Positions 1 to 6,609 of a DNA stretch of 11,927 bases are shown one piece after another. Positions within the stretch are counted from its first letter, which is position 1, and every line of letters starts with the position of its first letter. The stretch comes from Bacteroidota bacterium. GTDB lineage: Bacteria > Bacteroidota > Bacteroidia > Chitinophagales > Chitinophagaceae. Location: contig JAEWWO010000058.1 in the NCBI GenBank assembly GCA_023396345.1, positions 1-11,927 of the forward strand, written 5' to 3'. Made by a program: the position numbers and the translations under genes. The notes below the pieces were generated by a model. The model saw only the letters and a program-made list of their open reading frames with translations. It had not been told where the DNA came from and did no database searches.

Positions 1-32
1 GTGTACAAACGTTTGATGACTTTTTGTATGAA

Positions 33-35
33 TAA
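33..35 (+). other. In-frame TAA inside the DUF4105 reading frame
   Basis: Reading the DUF4105 frame from position 3 gives VQTFDDFLYE, then TAA, then QITKRRVSQQDIALT, which runs straight into the annotated frame. Homologues, from memory of the family, have a tyrosine or other residue here, as in a DFLYEY-like segment. A single change from TAT or TAC to TAA would explain the stop. There is no frameshift, because the frame is the same on both sides. Confidence 0.65.
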
Positions 36-53
36 CAAATAACAAAAAGAAGA

Positions 54-905
54 GTGTCGCAGCAGGATATAGCACTTACACAACAGCAAAAAATAAATAT
101 TCTTGAAATTTTAAATTACAATCTTCAGGAAGAAAATCGCTATTACAAATACGATTTTATTTATGATAATTGTGCTACCAGAGTAAGAGATGTATTGCTA
201 AATCAACTAAAAGGTTACCAACTACAGAAACCATACATAGAAGAAGGCACAACTGCCCGAAATTTATTTCATTATTATTTAGACAATGGCAAAAATCAGG
301 CATGGTCAAAGCTGGGAATAGATATCTTGTTGGGAAGTGGTGTTGATACTGCCATGAATAATTTTACAGGAATGTTTTTGCCCGAGTTTTTGATGAACGC
401 CTTTGATGGTACGGTTTACAACGGACAACCGATTGTACAGGATAAAAGAATTATTGTGCATGGCGATGATATAAAACAGTCTAATTACTATGTGCCGTTT
501 ATAACTATATTGATATTTTCAATTATTTTATTTTTGATTTATTTCTTTAAAAGAAACAATGCCTTTGTTGTAAATGTATTGGATGGATTCTTGTTGTTTG
601 TTACCGGAGCAATGGGCTTACTGCTTTTATTCATGTGGTTTTTTACCGATCATGAAAGTTGCAATAATAATTACAATTTATTGTGGGCTGTGCCGCTGAA
701 CATCATTGTTGCATTTATTCCAAACCGTACACGAAATGGATTGCGTACTTACTGGCTCTGTGTTTTAATATTGAATCTTATACTTCTATTAGGCTGGTTC
801 TTTTTACCTCAGCATATGAACTTTGCCTTAATTCCATTTGTGATATTAATGGTGTACAGATATGCAAGTTTATACCATGCCGCGGGTAAGAAGAAGGAAT
901 TATAA
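54..905 (+). CDS. DUF4105 / Lnb N-terminal-like membrane protein, 3' part only (frame interrupted upstream)
   Basis: The open frame from GTG 54 gives 283 residues, but it starts in the middle of a conserved domain. Residues 28-46 hold the family block ENRYYKYDF..DNCATRVRD; Cys40 in DNCATR is the strongly conserved cysteine. DUF4105 is thought to be related to papain-like NlpC/P60 folds, so this cysteine may be catalytic (inference). Residues about 147-166, 176-197, 207-223, 233-252 and 254-270 are hydrophobic and give five membrane helices. The TDH (198-200) and NLLW (208-211) motifs occur in the C-terminal membrane part of Bacteroidota members. The same frame is open upstream to position 3 except for TAA at 33-35, and the peptide on both sides of that stop reads like the family. 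The gene is therefore probably a pseudogene, or carries a sequence error, with its signal peptide and first domain half left of the window. The function of the family is not established. Family assignment is firm; GTG 54 as a real start is doubtful. Confidence 0.7.
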   Translation: MSQQDIALTQQQKINILEILNYNLQEENRYYKYDFIYDNCATRVRDVLLNQLKGYQLQKPYIEEGTTARNLFHYYLDNGKNQAWSKLGIDILLGSGVDTAMNNFTGMFLPEFLMNAFDGTVYNGQPIVQDKRIIVHGDDIKQSNYYVPFITILIFSIILFLIYFFKRNNAFVVNVLDGFLLFVTGAMGLLLLFMWFFTDHESCNNNYNLLWAVPLNIIVAFIPNRTRNGLRTYWLCVLILNLILLLGWFFLPQHMNFALIPFVILMVYRYASLYHAAGKKKEL

Positions 906-1030
906 TATGTATATTGAATGCAGAATGTAAATGTCACAGAATTGAGTATTAATTTTCAGTCAATAATTTTTCCAAATCATTTAAAGAAATATTTTTGAAG
1001 GTTGTTTAAAATTTTCTTTACAGCTCGTAT

Positions 1031-1076
1031 TAAGCATTACTATTTGGTAAAAATAACAAACGAATAGTAATGCTTA
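1031..1076. terminator. Long A/T-rich hairpin 3' of the GG-leader peptide gene
   Basis: AAGCATTACTATT (1032-1044) is a perfect 13-base inverted repeat of AATAGTAATGCTT (1063-1075), extended outward by one T-A pair and inward by a G-T wobble and a G-C pair. The loop is about 14 bases. On the + strand it is followed by TTTTGATTTTT, so it could end transcripts coming from the DUF4105 side. On the - strand it lies about 10 bases after the stop codon of the peptide gene but lacks a good T tract, so there it may only stabilise the 3' end. Confidence 0.5.
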
Positions 1077-1085
1077 TTTTGATTT

Positions 1086-1355
1086 TTATGAGCAACCACA
1101 ACTTGCACCATGAGCTTCGGGATAACTAGATCTACAAGCTCCTCTGTAAGTGTCATTGCATTCAGGAATTGACACAGATCCTAAGATTGGTTTTGTCATC
1201 GTTTCATAATTCCATGCACCATAACATTCCGAAGTACAATTTCCTGTACCATTATTTGCGCTTCCAAATTCACCTCCCATAATAGTTTTCAATTGTTCTC
1301 TACTAAGAACTTCTGCACCTTCCATATTTTGAAGGTTTAATTTTAGTTTTTTCAT
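1086..1355 (-). CDS. Double-glycine-leader, cysteine-rich precursor peptide (putative bacteriocin/RiPP-like)
   Basis: This 89-residue protein opens with MKKLKLNLQNMEGAEVLSRE and continues to IMGG at residues 25-28. That is the leader pattern of the Bacteroidota GG-leader natural-product precursor families (TIGR04149-like). Cleavage after Gly28 by a C39-type peptidase transporter would release a 61-residue mature part. It contains six cysteines (Cys40, 44, 66, 74, 86, 88), is rich in Gly, Ser, Asn and Tyr, and ends CGCS. The even cysteine number fits disulfides, or thioethers if a maturase exists. No C39 transporter, radical-SAM or lanthipeptide enzyme lies in the window, so any processing gene must act in trans. 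The ATG at 1353-1355 is preceded by an A-rich stretch, as expected for this phylum. The leader is recognised with good confidence; the activity (bacteriocin, signal or other secreted peptide) is unknown. Confidence 0.8.
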   Translation of the reverse strand: MKKLKLNLQNMEGAEVLSREQLKTIMGGEFGSANNGTGNCTSECYGAWNYETMTKPILGSVSIPECNDTYRGACRSSYPEAHGASCGCS

Positions 1356-1443
1356 TTTTTGAAAATTTAATATTTTTTTAATTTATACATCTTAACTATT
1401 ATTTACTGCAGATCAAAACAGTTAATCAGTATTTTATCATTTA

Positions 1444-1451
1444 CAAAGTTA
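1444..1451 (-). promoter_or_regulatory. Candidate Bacteroidota -7 box (TAACTTTG) for the peptide gene
   Basis: On the - strand these bases read TAACTTTG, a full match to the Bacteroidota -7 consensus TAnnTTTG, about 90 bases before the peptide start codon. I could not find a convincing TTTG -33 element at the usual 19-21 base spacing, so the call rests on the -7 box and its position alone. Confidence 0.3.
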
Positions 1452-1457
1452 TGAGCC

Positions 1458-1482
1458 TTCAAGACACTATTTTTGTCTCGAA
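1458..1482. repeat. Hyphenated inverted repeat upstream of the peptide promoter candidate
   Basis: TTCAAGACA (1458-1466) and TGTCTCGAA (1474-1482) form a nine-base inverted repeat around a seven-base spacer, with one non-Watson-Crick position (G-T on the - strand). It starts six bases upstream of the -7 box candidate in the - direction, where a regulator could overlap the -33 region. No T tract follows on either strand, so a terminator is unlikely. Operator function is inference. Confidence 0.3.
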
Positions 1483-1682
1483 AAAAAGTTACCAATTTTA
1501 TTCTATTAATTTTTTTCAGTATAAGTTGGTTATTAGCTATCCTTTCCCAAATTTACACTAAAAATTTAGATAATAAATATTTTTATCTATATTTTTTCTG
1601 AAATAGTTTAGAAAAAATAAACAGATTATTTCACTATCTTTATTATTCATTCATCAAATGTTCTGTATTAAATAGTTTAATT

Positions 1683-2474
1683 ATGATTACTTCATTTAAA
1701 GGGAAAAATATTTTTTATAATAAACAAGGTAAAGGAAATAAAACAATTGTATTGGTTCATGGATATCCTGAAAACAGCACGGTATTTGACTTACAGACGG
1801 AATTTCTGAAACAGCACTTTACTGTTTTATTGCCTGATTTGCCCGGTGCAGGACAATCGGAATACAATGAAGAACTAAAATCTACAGAAGATTTTGCCGA
1901 TGCCGTTTATGCAGTCATAGAAAATGAACAACTGGATAAAGTTTATCTGCTAGGACATTCTATGGGAGGTTATATTACTCTTGCATTTGCAGAGAAATAT
2001 CCTGATAAATTGCATGGATTTGGTTTAATTCATTCTCACGCTTCTGCCGACGACGATGCAAAAAAAGAAAACCGCCGAAAGACTATCGAGTCTGTTCAAA
2101 AATACGGTAGCGAACCTTTTGTAAATACAATGGTTCCCGGGTTGTTCACCGAAGAAAATCAAACAAAACTAAAAACAGAAATCAATGCGCTGGTAGATAA
2201 TTTTAAAGAAATAGAAGAAAGGTCAATTGTGCGTTTTACGGAAATTATGATTAACAGAAAAGATACTACTCACGTACTTAAAAACGCTAAAGTGCCTGTA
2301 TTGTTTATTTTGGGAGAAGAAGATCAGTCTGCAAAGCTGGAAGCCGTATTGCCTCAAACATATCTGGCAGATGAAACGTATATAAAAATTCTTTCTGAGG
2401 TAGCGCACATGGGTATGCTGGAAGATCCGGACAGTGTAAACGAAACTATTCAAGATTTTGTACATAATGATTAA
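1683..2474 (+). CDS. Alpha/beta-fold hydrolase
   Basis: This 263-residue soluble protein has the full alpha/beta-hydrolase layout. HGYPEN (26-31) supplies the oxyanion-hole region, DLPGAGQS lies at 52-59, and the nucleophile elbow GHSMGG is at 91-96 with Ser93. Asp214 in GEEDQ and His242 in VAHMGMLEDP complete the catalytic triad. A helical cap lies between about 120 and 200. No signal peptide is visible, so it is probably cytoplasmic. The fold resembles epoxide hydrolases, prolyl aminopeptidases and esterases, and the sequence alone does not fix the substrate. It is the first gene of an operon: its last eight bases overlap the ATG of the histidine kinase gene, which suggests translational coupling. 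The start is ATG 1683; an in-frame upstream alternative was not evident. Confidence 0.88.
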   Translation: MITSFKGKNIFYNKQGKGNKTIVLVHGYPENSTVFDLQTEFLKQHFTVLLPDLPGAGQSEYNEELKSTEDFADAVYAVIENEQLDKVYLLGHSMGGYITLAFAEKYPDKLHGFGLIHSHASADDDAKKENRRKTIESVQKYGSEPFVNTMVPGLFTEENQTKLKTEINALVDNFKEIEERSIVRFTEIMINRKDTTHVLKNAKVPVLFILGEEDQSAKLEAVLPQTYLADETYIKILSEVAHMGMLEDPDSVNETIQDFVHND

Positions 2475-3453
2475 TCTGTTTAGAAAACACAGGCTTTCCT
2501 TTATTAATATCATTTTTTGGGTATGGTTGCTGTATGTGTTGGCAGCATTAATCTTTTGGTTCATTTCATTGGAAATGCAGAATCAAATGATGTATGAATT
2601 TCGTTTGCTGCAAATATCAAAAGAGGACCCGGAGTTTGTAGAAAAAATTCTAATGCTGGAAGATGCACGCGACAGAAAATCTTTTCAATACAAAGGTGAA
2701 GGTATTGTGTCTTTTTTTCTGATTATATTCGGAGCACTTTTTCTCTATCGTCATACAAGAAAGCAATTCAGGTTTGCACAACAGCAACAAAACTTTATGA
2801 TGGCAATTACACATGAACTGAAAACGCCAATTGCTGTGTCGCAGTTAAATCTGGAAACTTTGCAAAAAAGAAAATTACCCGAAGAAATGCAGCAAAAGCT
2901 TATCAATAATACTTTAATTGAAACGTCCAGACTGCATACGCTTACCAATAATATACTGTTGTCTTCTCAGCTTGAAAGTGGCAGCTACGTAGTACAGTTG
3001 GAGTCGCTGGATATGAGTAAAGTTGTTCTTGAAGTAGTGAAAGATTTCAGAAGGCGCTTCCCTGCAAGAGATATAATACATGTGGTGGAAGAAAATTTAT
3101 TTATTAAAGGAGAACAGTTGTTGTTAAGTTTGCTTGTGAGTAATTTGCTGGATAATGCCGTTAAATATTCCCCTGTAGACAGTTCTATTTCCCTGCAATT
3201 AAATCAATCACATGGTTATGCAAAGCTTACTGTAACTGATGAAGGAAACGGTATTTCTGACAAAGAGAAAAATAAAATCTTTAATAAATTTTACAGAGTA
3301 GGAGATGAAGCAGTAAGAAAAACAAAAGGAACGGGGCTGGGCCTGTACTTGTGTAAAAAAATTGTAAAAGACCTGAACGGTACCATATCAATAGACGACA
3401 ATTCACCCAAAGGAACAATTTTTATTATTAACTTTCCACTATTAAAAAAATAG
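2467..3453 (+). CDS. Two-component sensor histidine kinase, membrane-bound
   Basis: Starting at ATG 2467, the protein has 328 residues. Membrane helices at about 14-35 and 80-95 bracket a short extracytoplasmic loop of roughly 45 residues, too small for a classical sensor fold. The HisKA domain follows with the H box ITHELKTPIA; the phospho-accepting histidine is His116. The HATPase part shows the N box NLLDNAVKYS (226-235), G1 box DEGNGI (258-263), F box FNKFYR (272-277) and G2 box KGTGLGLYL (287-295). No HAMP or PAS domain is visible. A TTG at 2458 would add three residues, but the ATG is preferred. The gene overlaps the hydrolase gene by eight bases and is five bases from the response regulator gene, its obvious partner. 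The stimulus is unknown; a membrane or envelope cue is possible given the tiny loop. Confidence 0.92.
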   Translation: MINLFRKHRLSFINIIFWVWLLYVLAALIFWFISLEMQNQMMYEFRLLQISKEDPEFVEKILMLEDARDRKSFQYKGEGIVSFFLIIFGALFLYRHTRKQFRFAQQQQNFMMAITHELKTPIAVSQLNLETLQKRKLPEEMQQKLINNTLIETSRLHTLTNNILLSSQLESGSYVVQLESLDMSKVVLEVVKDFRRRFPARDIIHVVEENLFIKGEQLLLSLLVSNLLDNAVKYSPVDSSISLQLNQSHGYAKLTVTDEGNGISDKEKNKIFNKFYRVGDEAVRKTKGTGLGLYLCKKIVKDLNGTISIDDNSPKGTIFIINFPLLKK

Positions 3454-3458
3454 AAGAT

Positions 3459-4169
3459 ATGCTTAAAGAATATAAAGCAAATGTTTTGTTGGTAGAAGAT
3501 GAAGAAAACATGCATGAGGCATTGAAGTTAAATCTGGAGATGGAAGGTTATTCAGTAACCTCAGCTTATGACGGATTGCAGGCGCTGAAAGCCTCGCAGA
3601 GTGAATATTTCGATGTAATAATTATGGACATTATGCTTCCGGAAATGGATGGTATAAGTGTTACGGAAAGTATTCGTCTTCAGAATGCAGAAGTGCCCAT
3701 ATTAATGCTTAGTGCAAAAAATACCACTTCTGATAAAGTGCTTGGATTAAGAAAAGGTGCTGATGATTATATCACCAAACCTTTTGATCTGGAGGAACTT
3801 TTATTGCGTGTGAGCAAGTTGATTGAGAAGAATAAAAAAATGCAGGATAAGGAATCAACAATCGGAGATGAATTTGTCTTTGGTAAAAATAAGGTAAACT
3901 TTAATGCGCAGGAAGCTGTAAACTGGGAAGGAAAGAAAATTGATTTAAGCAAGAAGGAAGCAATGTTGCTGAAGCTTTTATTTGAAAATAAAAATGATGT
4001 GGTTACGCGCGAAAAAATTCTACAGGTAGTATGGGGCTACAACGTATACCCATCCACGCGTACGATTGATAATTTTATTTTAAGCTTCAGAAAATATTTT
4101 GAAGAAGATACCCGAAACCCACGCTATTTCCACTCAGTAAGAGGAATGGGATATAAGTTTACATTGTAA
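3459..4169 (+). CDS. OmpR/PhoB-family response regulator
   Basis: This 236-residue protein has a receiver domain at about 7-122 and a winged-helix DNA-binding domain at about 137-236. The receiver shows the acidic pair Glu13-Asp14, the phosphorylation site Asp57 in IIMDIMLPEMDG, the switch Ser85 in MLSAK and the conserved Lys107 in TKPFD. The output domain has the Trans_Reg_C pattern: LSKKEAMLLKLL, then VVTREKIL..VWGY, and the wing RTIDNFI..LRKYF-like region ending in SVRGMGYKF. It should bind direct repeats as a phosphorylated dimer. It is encoded five bases after the histidine kinase, so the two form a cognate pair, and it closes the operon, with a hairpin starting at its stop codon. Its targets cannot be read from the window, although the hydrolase operon itself is a reasonable candidate for autoregulation. 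Confidence 0.93.
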   Translation: MLKEYKANVLLVEDEENMHEALKLNLEMEGYSVTSAYDGLQALKASQSEYFDVIIMDIMLPEMDGISVTESIRLQNAEVPILMLSAKNTTSDKVLGLRKGADDYITKPFDLEELLLRVSKLIEKNKKMQDKESTIGDEFVFGKNKVNFNAQEAVNWEGKKIDLSKKEAMLLKLLFENKNDVVTREKILQVVWGYNVYPSTRTIDNFILSFRKYFEEDTRNPRYFHSVRGMGYKFTL

Positions 4170-4194
4170 TAATGCGCCTTGGGCACATTATTTT
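4168..4194 (+). terminator. Intrinsic terminator-like hairpin of the hydrolase/kinase/regulator operon
   Basis: The hairpin begins within the response regulator stop codon. AATGCGCC (4171-4178) pairs with GGCACATT (4182-4189) around a TTG loop with one C-A mismatch, and outer A/T pairs extend the stem to about eleven. It is followed by a short T-rich run (4191-4194, then ATCT). On the - strand the mismatch becomes a G-U wobble, so the stem is also stable there, but no U tract follows. Confidence 0.6.
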
Positions 4195-4212
4195 ATCTGC
4201 GAATTATTTGTA

Positions 4213-4240
4213 TGGGAATGCGCCACATGGCGCATTCCTA
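4213..4240. repeat. Perfect GC-rich palindrome (REP-like) between convergent operons; possible terminator
   Basis: GGAATGCGCC (4215-4224) and GGCGCATTCC (4229-4238) form a perfect ten-base stem with the loop ACAT, extended by a G-T and a T-A pair. It lies two bases from the stop codon of the sulfite-exporter fusion on the - strand. There is no T tract on either side, so it may be a 3'-end stabiliser or a REP-like element rather than a classical terminator. It shares the half-site AATGCGCC with the hairpin at 4168-4194. Confidence 0.6.
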
Positions 4241-4241
4241 C

Positions 4242-5750
4242 TTAAAATATCGTCTTGAATAAGATGTTTAGAGACCAGATGATAACCAGTGTCCCTACAC
4301 CAATAAACATAGTTTTAAGAGGTAGTTTGCCGGCAAGTCTTGCTGCAAGTGGTGCAGCAATTAATCCACCAATGATTAACCCCAAAATCACCTGCCAGTG
4401 ACTTAATCCTAAAAAAGTAAAGAAAGTAATAGCACTTGCAAAAGTTACAAAAAACTCTGAAAGGCTTACTGTACCTATTACATAGCGGGGTGTTTTTCCT
4501 TTGGAAATTAATGTACTTGTAACTAAAGGTCCCCAGCCGCCGCCGCCAAACGAATCGAGAAAACCGCCCGCCAGTGCAAGCCAGCCTACACGTTTTACTT
4601 TTTTCTTTTTTCTGCCTTTTTTAAATGCATTGTACAATATACGTATGCCCAGTATCATGGTATAACACGCCAGTATCGGTTTTACTATGTTGGCATAGGT
4701 AATGCCCAGTTTTGAAAGTAATATTGCGCCGGCGACAGAACCTAATACACCGGGAATAATCAGGAGCTTCAATAATTTTTTATTGATGTTACCAAACTTA
4801 TAATGACTAAAGCCTGATGCTCCGCTCGAAAACATTTCTGCTGTGTGAATACTCCCGCTTATAGCCGGAAGAGGCACACCTATGCTTAATAATGCAGCCG
4901 TTGAAGTTACGCCATATCCCATACCCAGCGCACCGTCTACCATTTGGGCAAGAAATCCCACTAAAATCATCCAGTAAAAAGCTTTATCTAATGTGGATGT
5001 AAGAACAGTAATTTCTTCTCCCAATTCCTTAACCGGAATGTAAGAAAATAAAATATAGCCCACAATCATAAATACAAATGCTCCCAGGCTAAGCCAGGCA
5101 ATGGTTTTCCATTTGATTGTAGATTTTATTTCTTCTATTTCTAAATTGGGATTTACAGCGAGCTCCGATGTAATTTTATTTAACCGCTGTACTTTATCAC
5201 TGAAATTGACATTTAATTTATTTCTGATTTCATCAAGATTATCCAGTGTATCTTCTGTTTCATCGGGGATGGCATCATAAATAATTTCTTTTAATCTTTT
5301 GGCAAATGTGGGCGATTTTCCATTGGTTGAAATAGCTATCTTCAGGCTGCCTTTAGCGGCAATAGAACTCAGATAAAAATCGCAGAGTTCGGGCTTGTCA
5401 GCCACGTTAATGAGTATTTCTTTAGCTTTGGCATCTGCTGCTATTTGTGCTGAAAGATTTTGGTCATTTACGGCAGAGAAAATTAAATCATACCCATCTA
5501 AGTCTGCGGCATTGTATTCTTTTATTTCTGTAGTGATTGCCGGATGTGCTTTTTGTATTCCTTTTATCCGTTCATCGATTGCCAATGCTACAACGTGTAC
5601 TTTTGTATGCGGAGAATTTCTTATAATTGCTGAAAGCTTTTCTACTCCTACGTTTCCGCCGCCTATCAGTAATATTTTTAGTTTTTCAAGCTTAAGAAAT
5701 ACCGGGAATAAACTGTTTTGATCTGCGTAATTTTTATGACCGTGCTGCAT
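4242..5750 (-). CDS. Fusion: precorrin-2 dehydrogenase/sirohydrochlorin ferrochelatase + TauE/SafE (TSUP) sulfite exporter
   Basis: This 502-residue protein joins two modules. Residues about 13-200 match the Met8p/CysG N-terminal enzyme, which oxidises precorrin-2 to sirohydrochlorin with NAD and inserts iron to give siroheme. It has the Rossmann loop GGGNVG (30-35), NVADKPELCDFYL (115-127) whose Asp118 aligns with the catalytic Asp of CysG/Met8p, and STNGKSP (141-147). After a charged linker (about 165-212), residues 215-502 hold about eight or nine membrane helices with TSUP signatures: GALGMGYG (273-280) and GGGGWGP (402-408). TSUP proteins export sulfite, sulfoacetate or thiosulfate in other bacteria. 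A lysine-rich loop at 377-386 is probably cytoplasmic. Being last in a sulfite-reduction operon, it probably supplies siroheme to CysI and vents excess sulfite. The start ATG 5750 follows the serine acetyltransferase stop by five bases. Domain calls are firm; the exported substrate is inferred. Confidence 0.9.
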   Translation of the reverse strand: MQHGHKNYADQNSLFPVFLKLEKLKILLIGGGNVGVEKLSAIIRNSPHTKVHVVALAIDERIKGIQKAHPAITTEIKEYNAADLDGYDLIFSAVNDQNLSAQIAADAKAKEILINVADKPELCDFYLSSIAAKGSLKIAISTNGKSPTFAKRLKEIIYDAIPDETEDTLDNLDEIRNKLNVNFSDKVQRLNKITSELAVNPNLEIEEIKSTIKWKTIAWLSLGAFVFMIVGYILFSYIPVKELGEEITVLTSTLDKAFYWMILVGFLAQMVDGALGMGYGVTSTAALLSIGVPLPAISGSIHTAEMFSSGASGFSHYKFGNINKKLLKLLIIPGVLGSVAGAILLSKLGITYANIVKPILACYTMILGIRILYNAFKKGRKKKKVKRVGWLALAGGFLDSFGGGGWGPLVTSTLISKGKTPRYVIGTVSLSEFFVTFASAITFFTFLGLSHWQVILGLIIGGLIAAPLAARLAGKLPLKTMFIGVGTLVIIWSLNILFKTIF

Positions 5751-5755
5751 AAATT

Positions 5756-6595
5756 TTATTGATTGTTTTGTAGGATATCAGCCACTGCTTCCTGATGCGA
5801 GAACTTACCTTTAGCCACAACTTCGCTTTTGTGAAACACAAGTGATTTGGCAGGAACAGAATAAGTAACCCAAACATTTGCTCCAATTAAACTGTCTTTT
5901 CCTATAATGGTTTCACCACCTAAAATAGCTGCGCCTGAATAGAGTATAACATTATCTTCTATAGTAGGATGTCTTTTTAATTCACCATTAGAAGAATTAA
6001 ATGCTCCTATTGTTACACCCTGATATATTTTTACATTGTTGCCGATTACAGAAGTCTCTCCGATTACAACACCGGTGCCGTGATCTATGAATACACCTTT
6101 GCCAATAGTTGCACCGGGATGAATATCTATGCCGGTTTTGCTGTGTGCATATTCTGTAAACATACGCGGAAGTATCTTGGTATCTTCCTGCCAGAGTAAG
6201 TGCGAAATGCGATACACAGCAATGGCAAAGAAACCCGGATATGAGTTAAATACTTCCACAATGCCTAATGCTGCCGGATCGTTTTTTACAAATGCTTCTG
6301 CATCTTTTAGCAATAAATCATATGTAGAAGGCAATTCAGAAAAAAACTTTTCTGCTGCTTTCTGCGATTTATTGCCATCATTGGTTACTTCGTAAATGAG
6401 TGTGGTAAGATGGTTTTGTAAAGAATATAATCCTTTCTCAATGTCAATCTCTGTGCGGTTTACGCCCGTTTTTGGAATAAATAAAAATTCAAACAATTTT
6501 TCAATAAACTGAAATGAAAGTTCTCTGTCGGGCAGATTACCGTTTACATGTGTATGTTGTTTGTATATTTTTTTTATGAAATTTTTACTGCTCAT
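5756..6595 (-). CDS. cysE: Serine O-acetyltransferase
   Basis: From ATG 6595 the protein has 279 residues. It transfers acetyl from acetyl-CoA to L-serine, giving O-acetylserine, the acceptor for sulfide in cysteine synthesis. The first about 150 residues are mostly helical. A left-handed beta-helix of hexapeptide repeats follows at about 155-250. DIHPGATIG (157-165) and DHGTGVVIGE (171-180) hold Asp157 and His172, spaced 15 apart like the catalytic Asp143/His158 pair of E. coli CysE. RHPTIEDNV (208-216) is the usual CoA-site region. The C-terminus ends in NNQ and lacks the terminal isoleucine by which CysE docks into CysK in other bacteria. An ATG at 6622 would add nine residues and overlap cysI by 13 bases. 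I prefer 6595 because homologues begin close to the FIKKIY segment. It sits between cysI and the siroheme/exporter gene. No cysK is in view. Confidence 0.88.
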   Translation of the reverse strand: MSSKNFIKKIYKQHTHVNGNLPDRELSFQFIEKLFEFLFIPKTGVNRTEIDIEKGLYSLQNHLTTLIYEVTNDGNKSQKAAEKFFSELPSTYDLLLKDAEAFVKNDPAALGIVEVFNSYPGFFAIAVYRISHLLWQEDTKILPRMFTEYAHSKTGIDIHPGATIGKGVFIDHGTGVVIGETSVIGNNVKIYQGVTIGAFNSSNGELKRHPTIEDNVILYSGAAILGGETIIGKDSLIGANVWVTYSVPAKSLVFHKSEVVAKGKFSHQEAVADILQNNQ

Positions 6596-6609
6596 TTTTG
6601 TTGTTTTAA

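Larger units (their letters stand above)
1356..1682. other. AT-rich divergent intergenic region
   Basis: This 327-base spacer separates the leftward peptide gene from the rightward hydrolase operon, so it should carry both promoters. It holds the TAACTTTG box and inverted repeat described separately for the left side. For the right side the best candidate is TATCTTTA at 1635-1642, a one-mismatch match to TAnnTTTG without a clear -33 partner. I see no convincing RNA gene or coding sequence in it. Confidence 0.5.

Noticed and set aside
1451..1561. Short + strand frame of 36 codons (ATG 1451, starts MSLQDTIF) in the intergenic region
   Set aside because: It overlaps the candidate promoter and inverted repeat, its composition is just that of AT-rich spacer, and it has no recognisable motif.
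1635..1642. TATCTTTA as -7 box for the hydrolase operon
   Set aside because: One mismatch from TAnnTTTG and no TTTG at suitable spacing upstream; such matches are frequent in AT-rich DNA, so it is only mentioned in the spacer entry.
5395..5721. Open frame of 108 codons on the + strand within the siroheme/exporter gene
   Set aside because: It is antisense to a clearly conserved Rossmann domain and has no motif of its own; other antisense frames over the operon were dismissed for the same reason.
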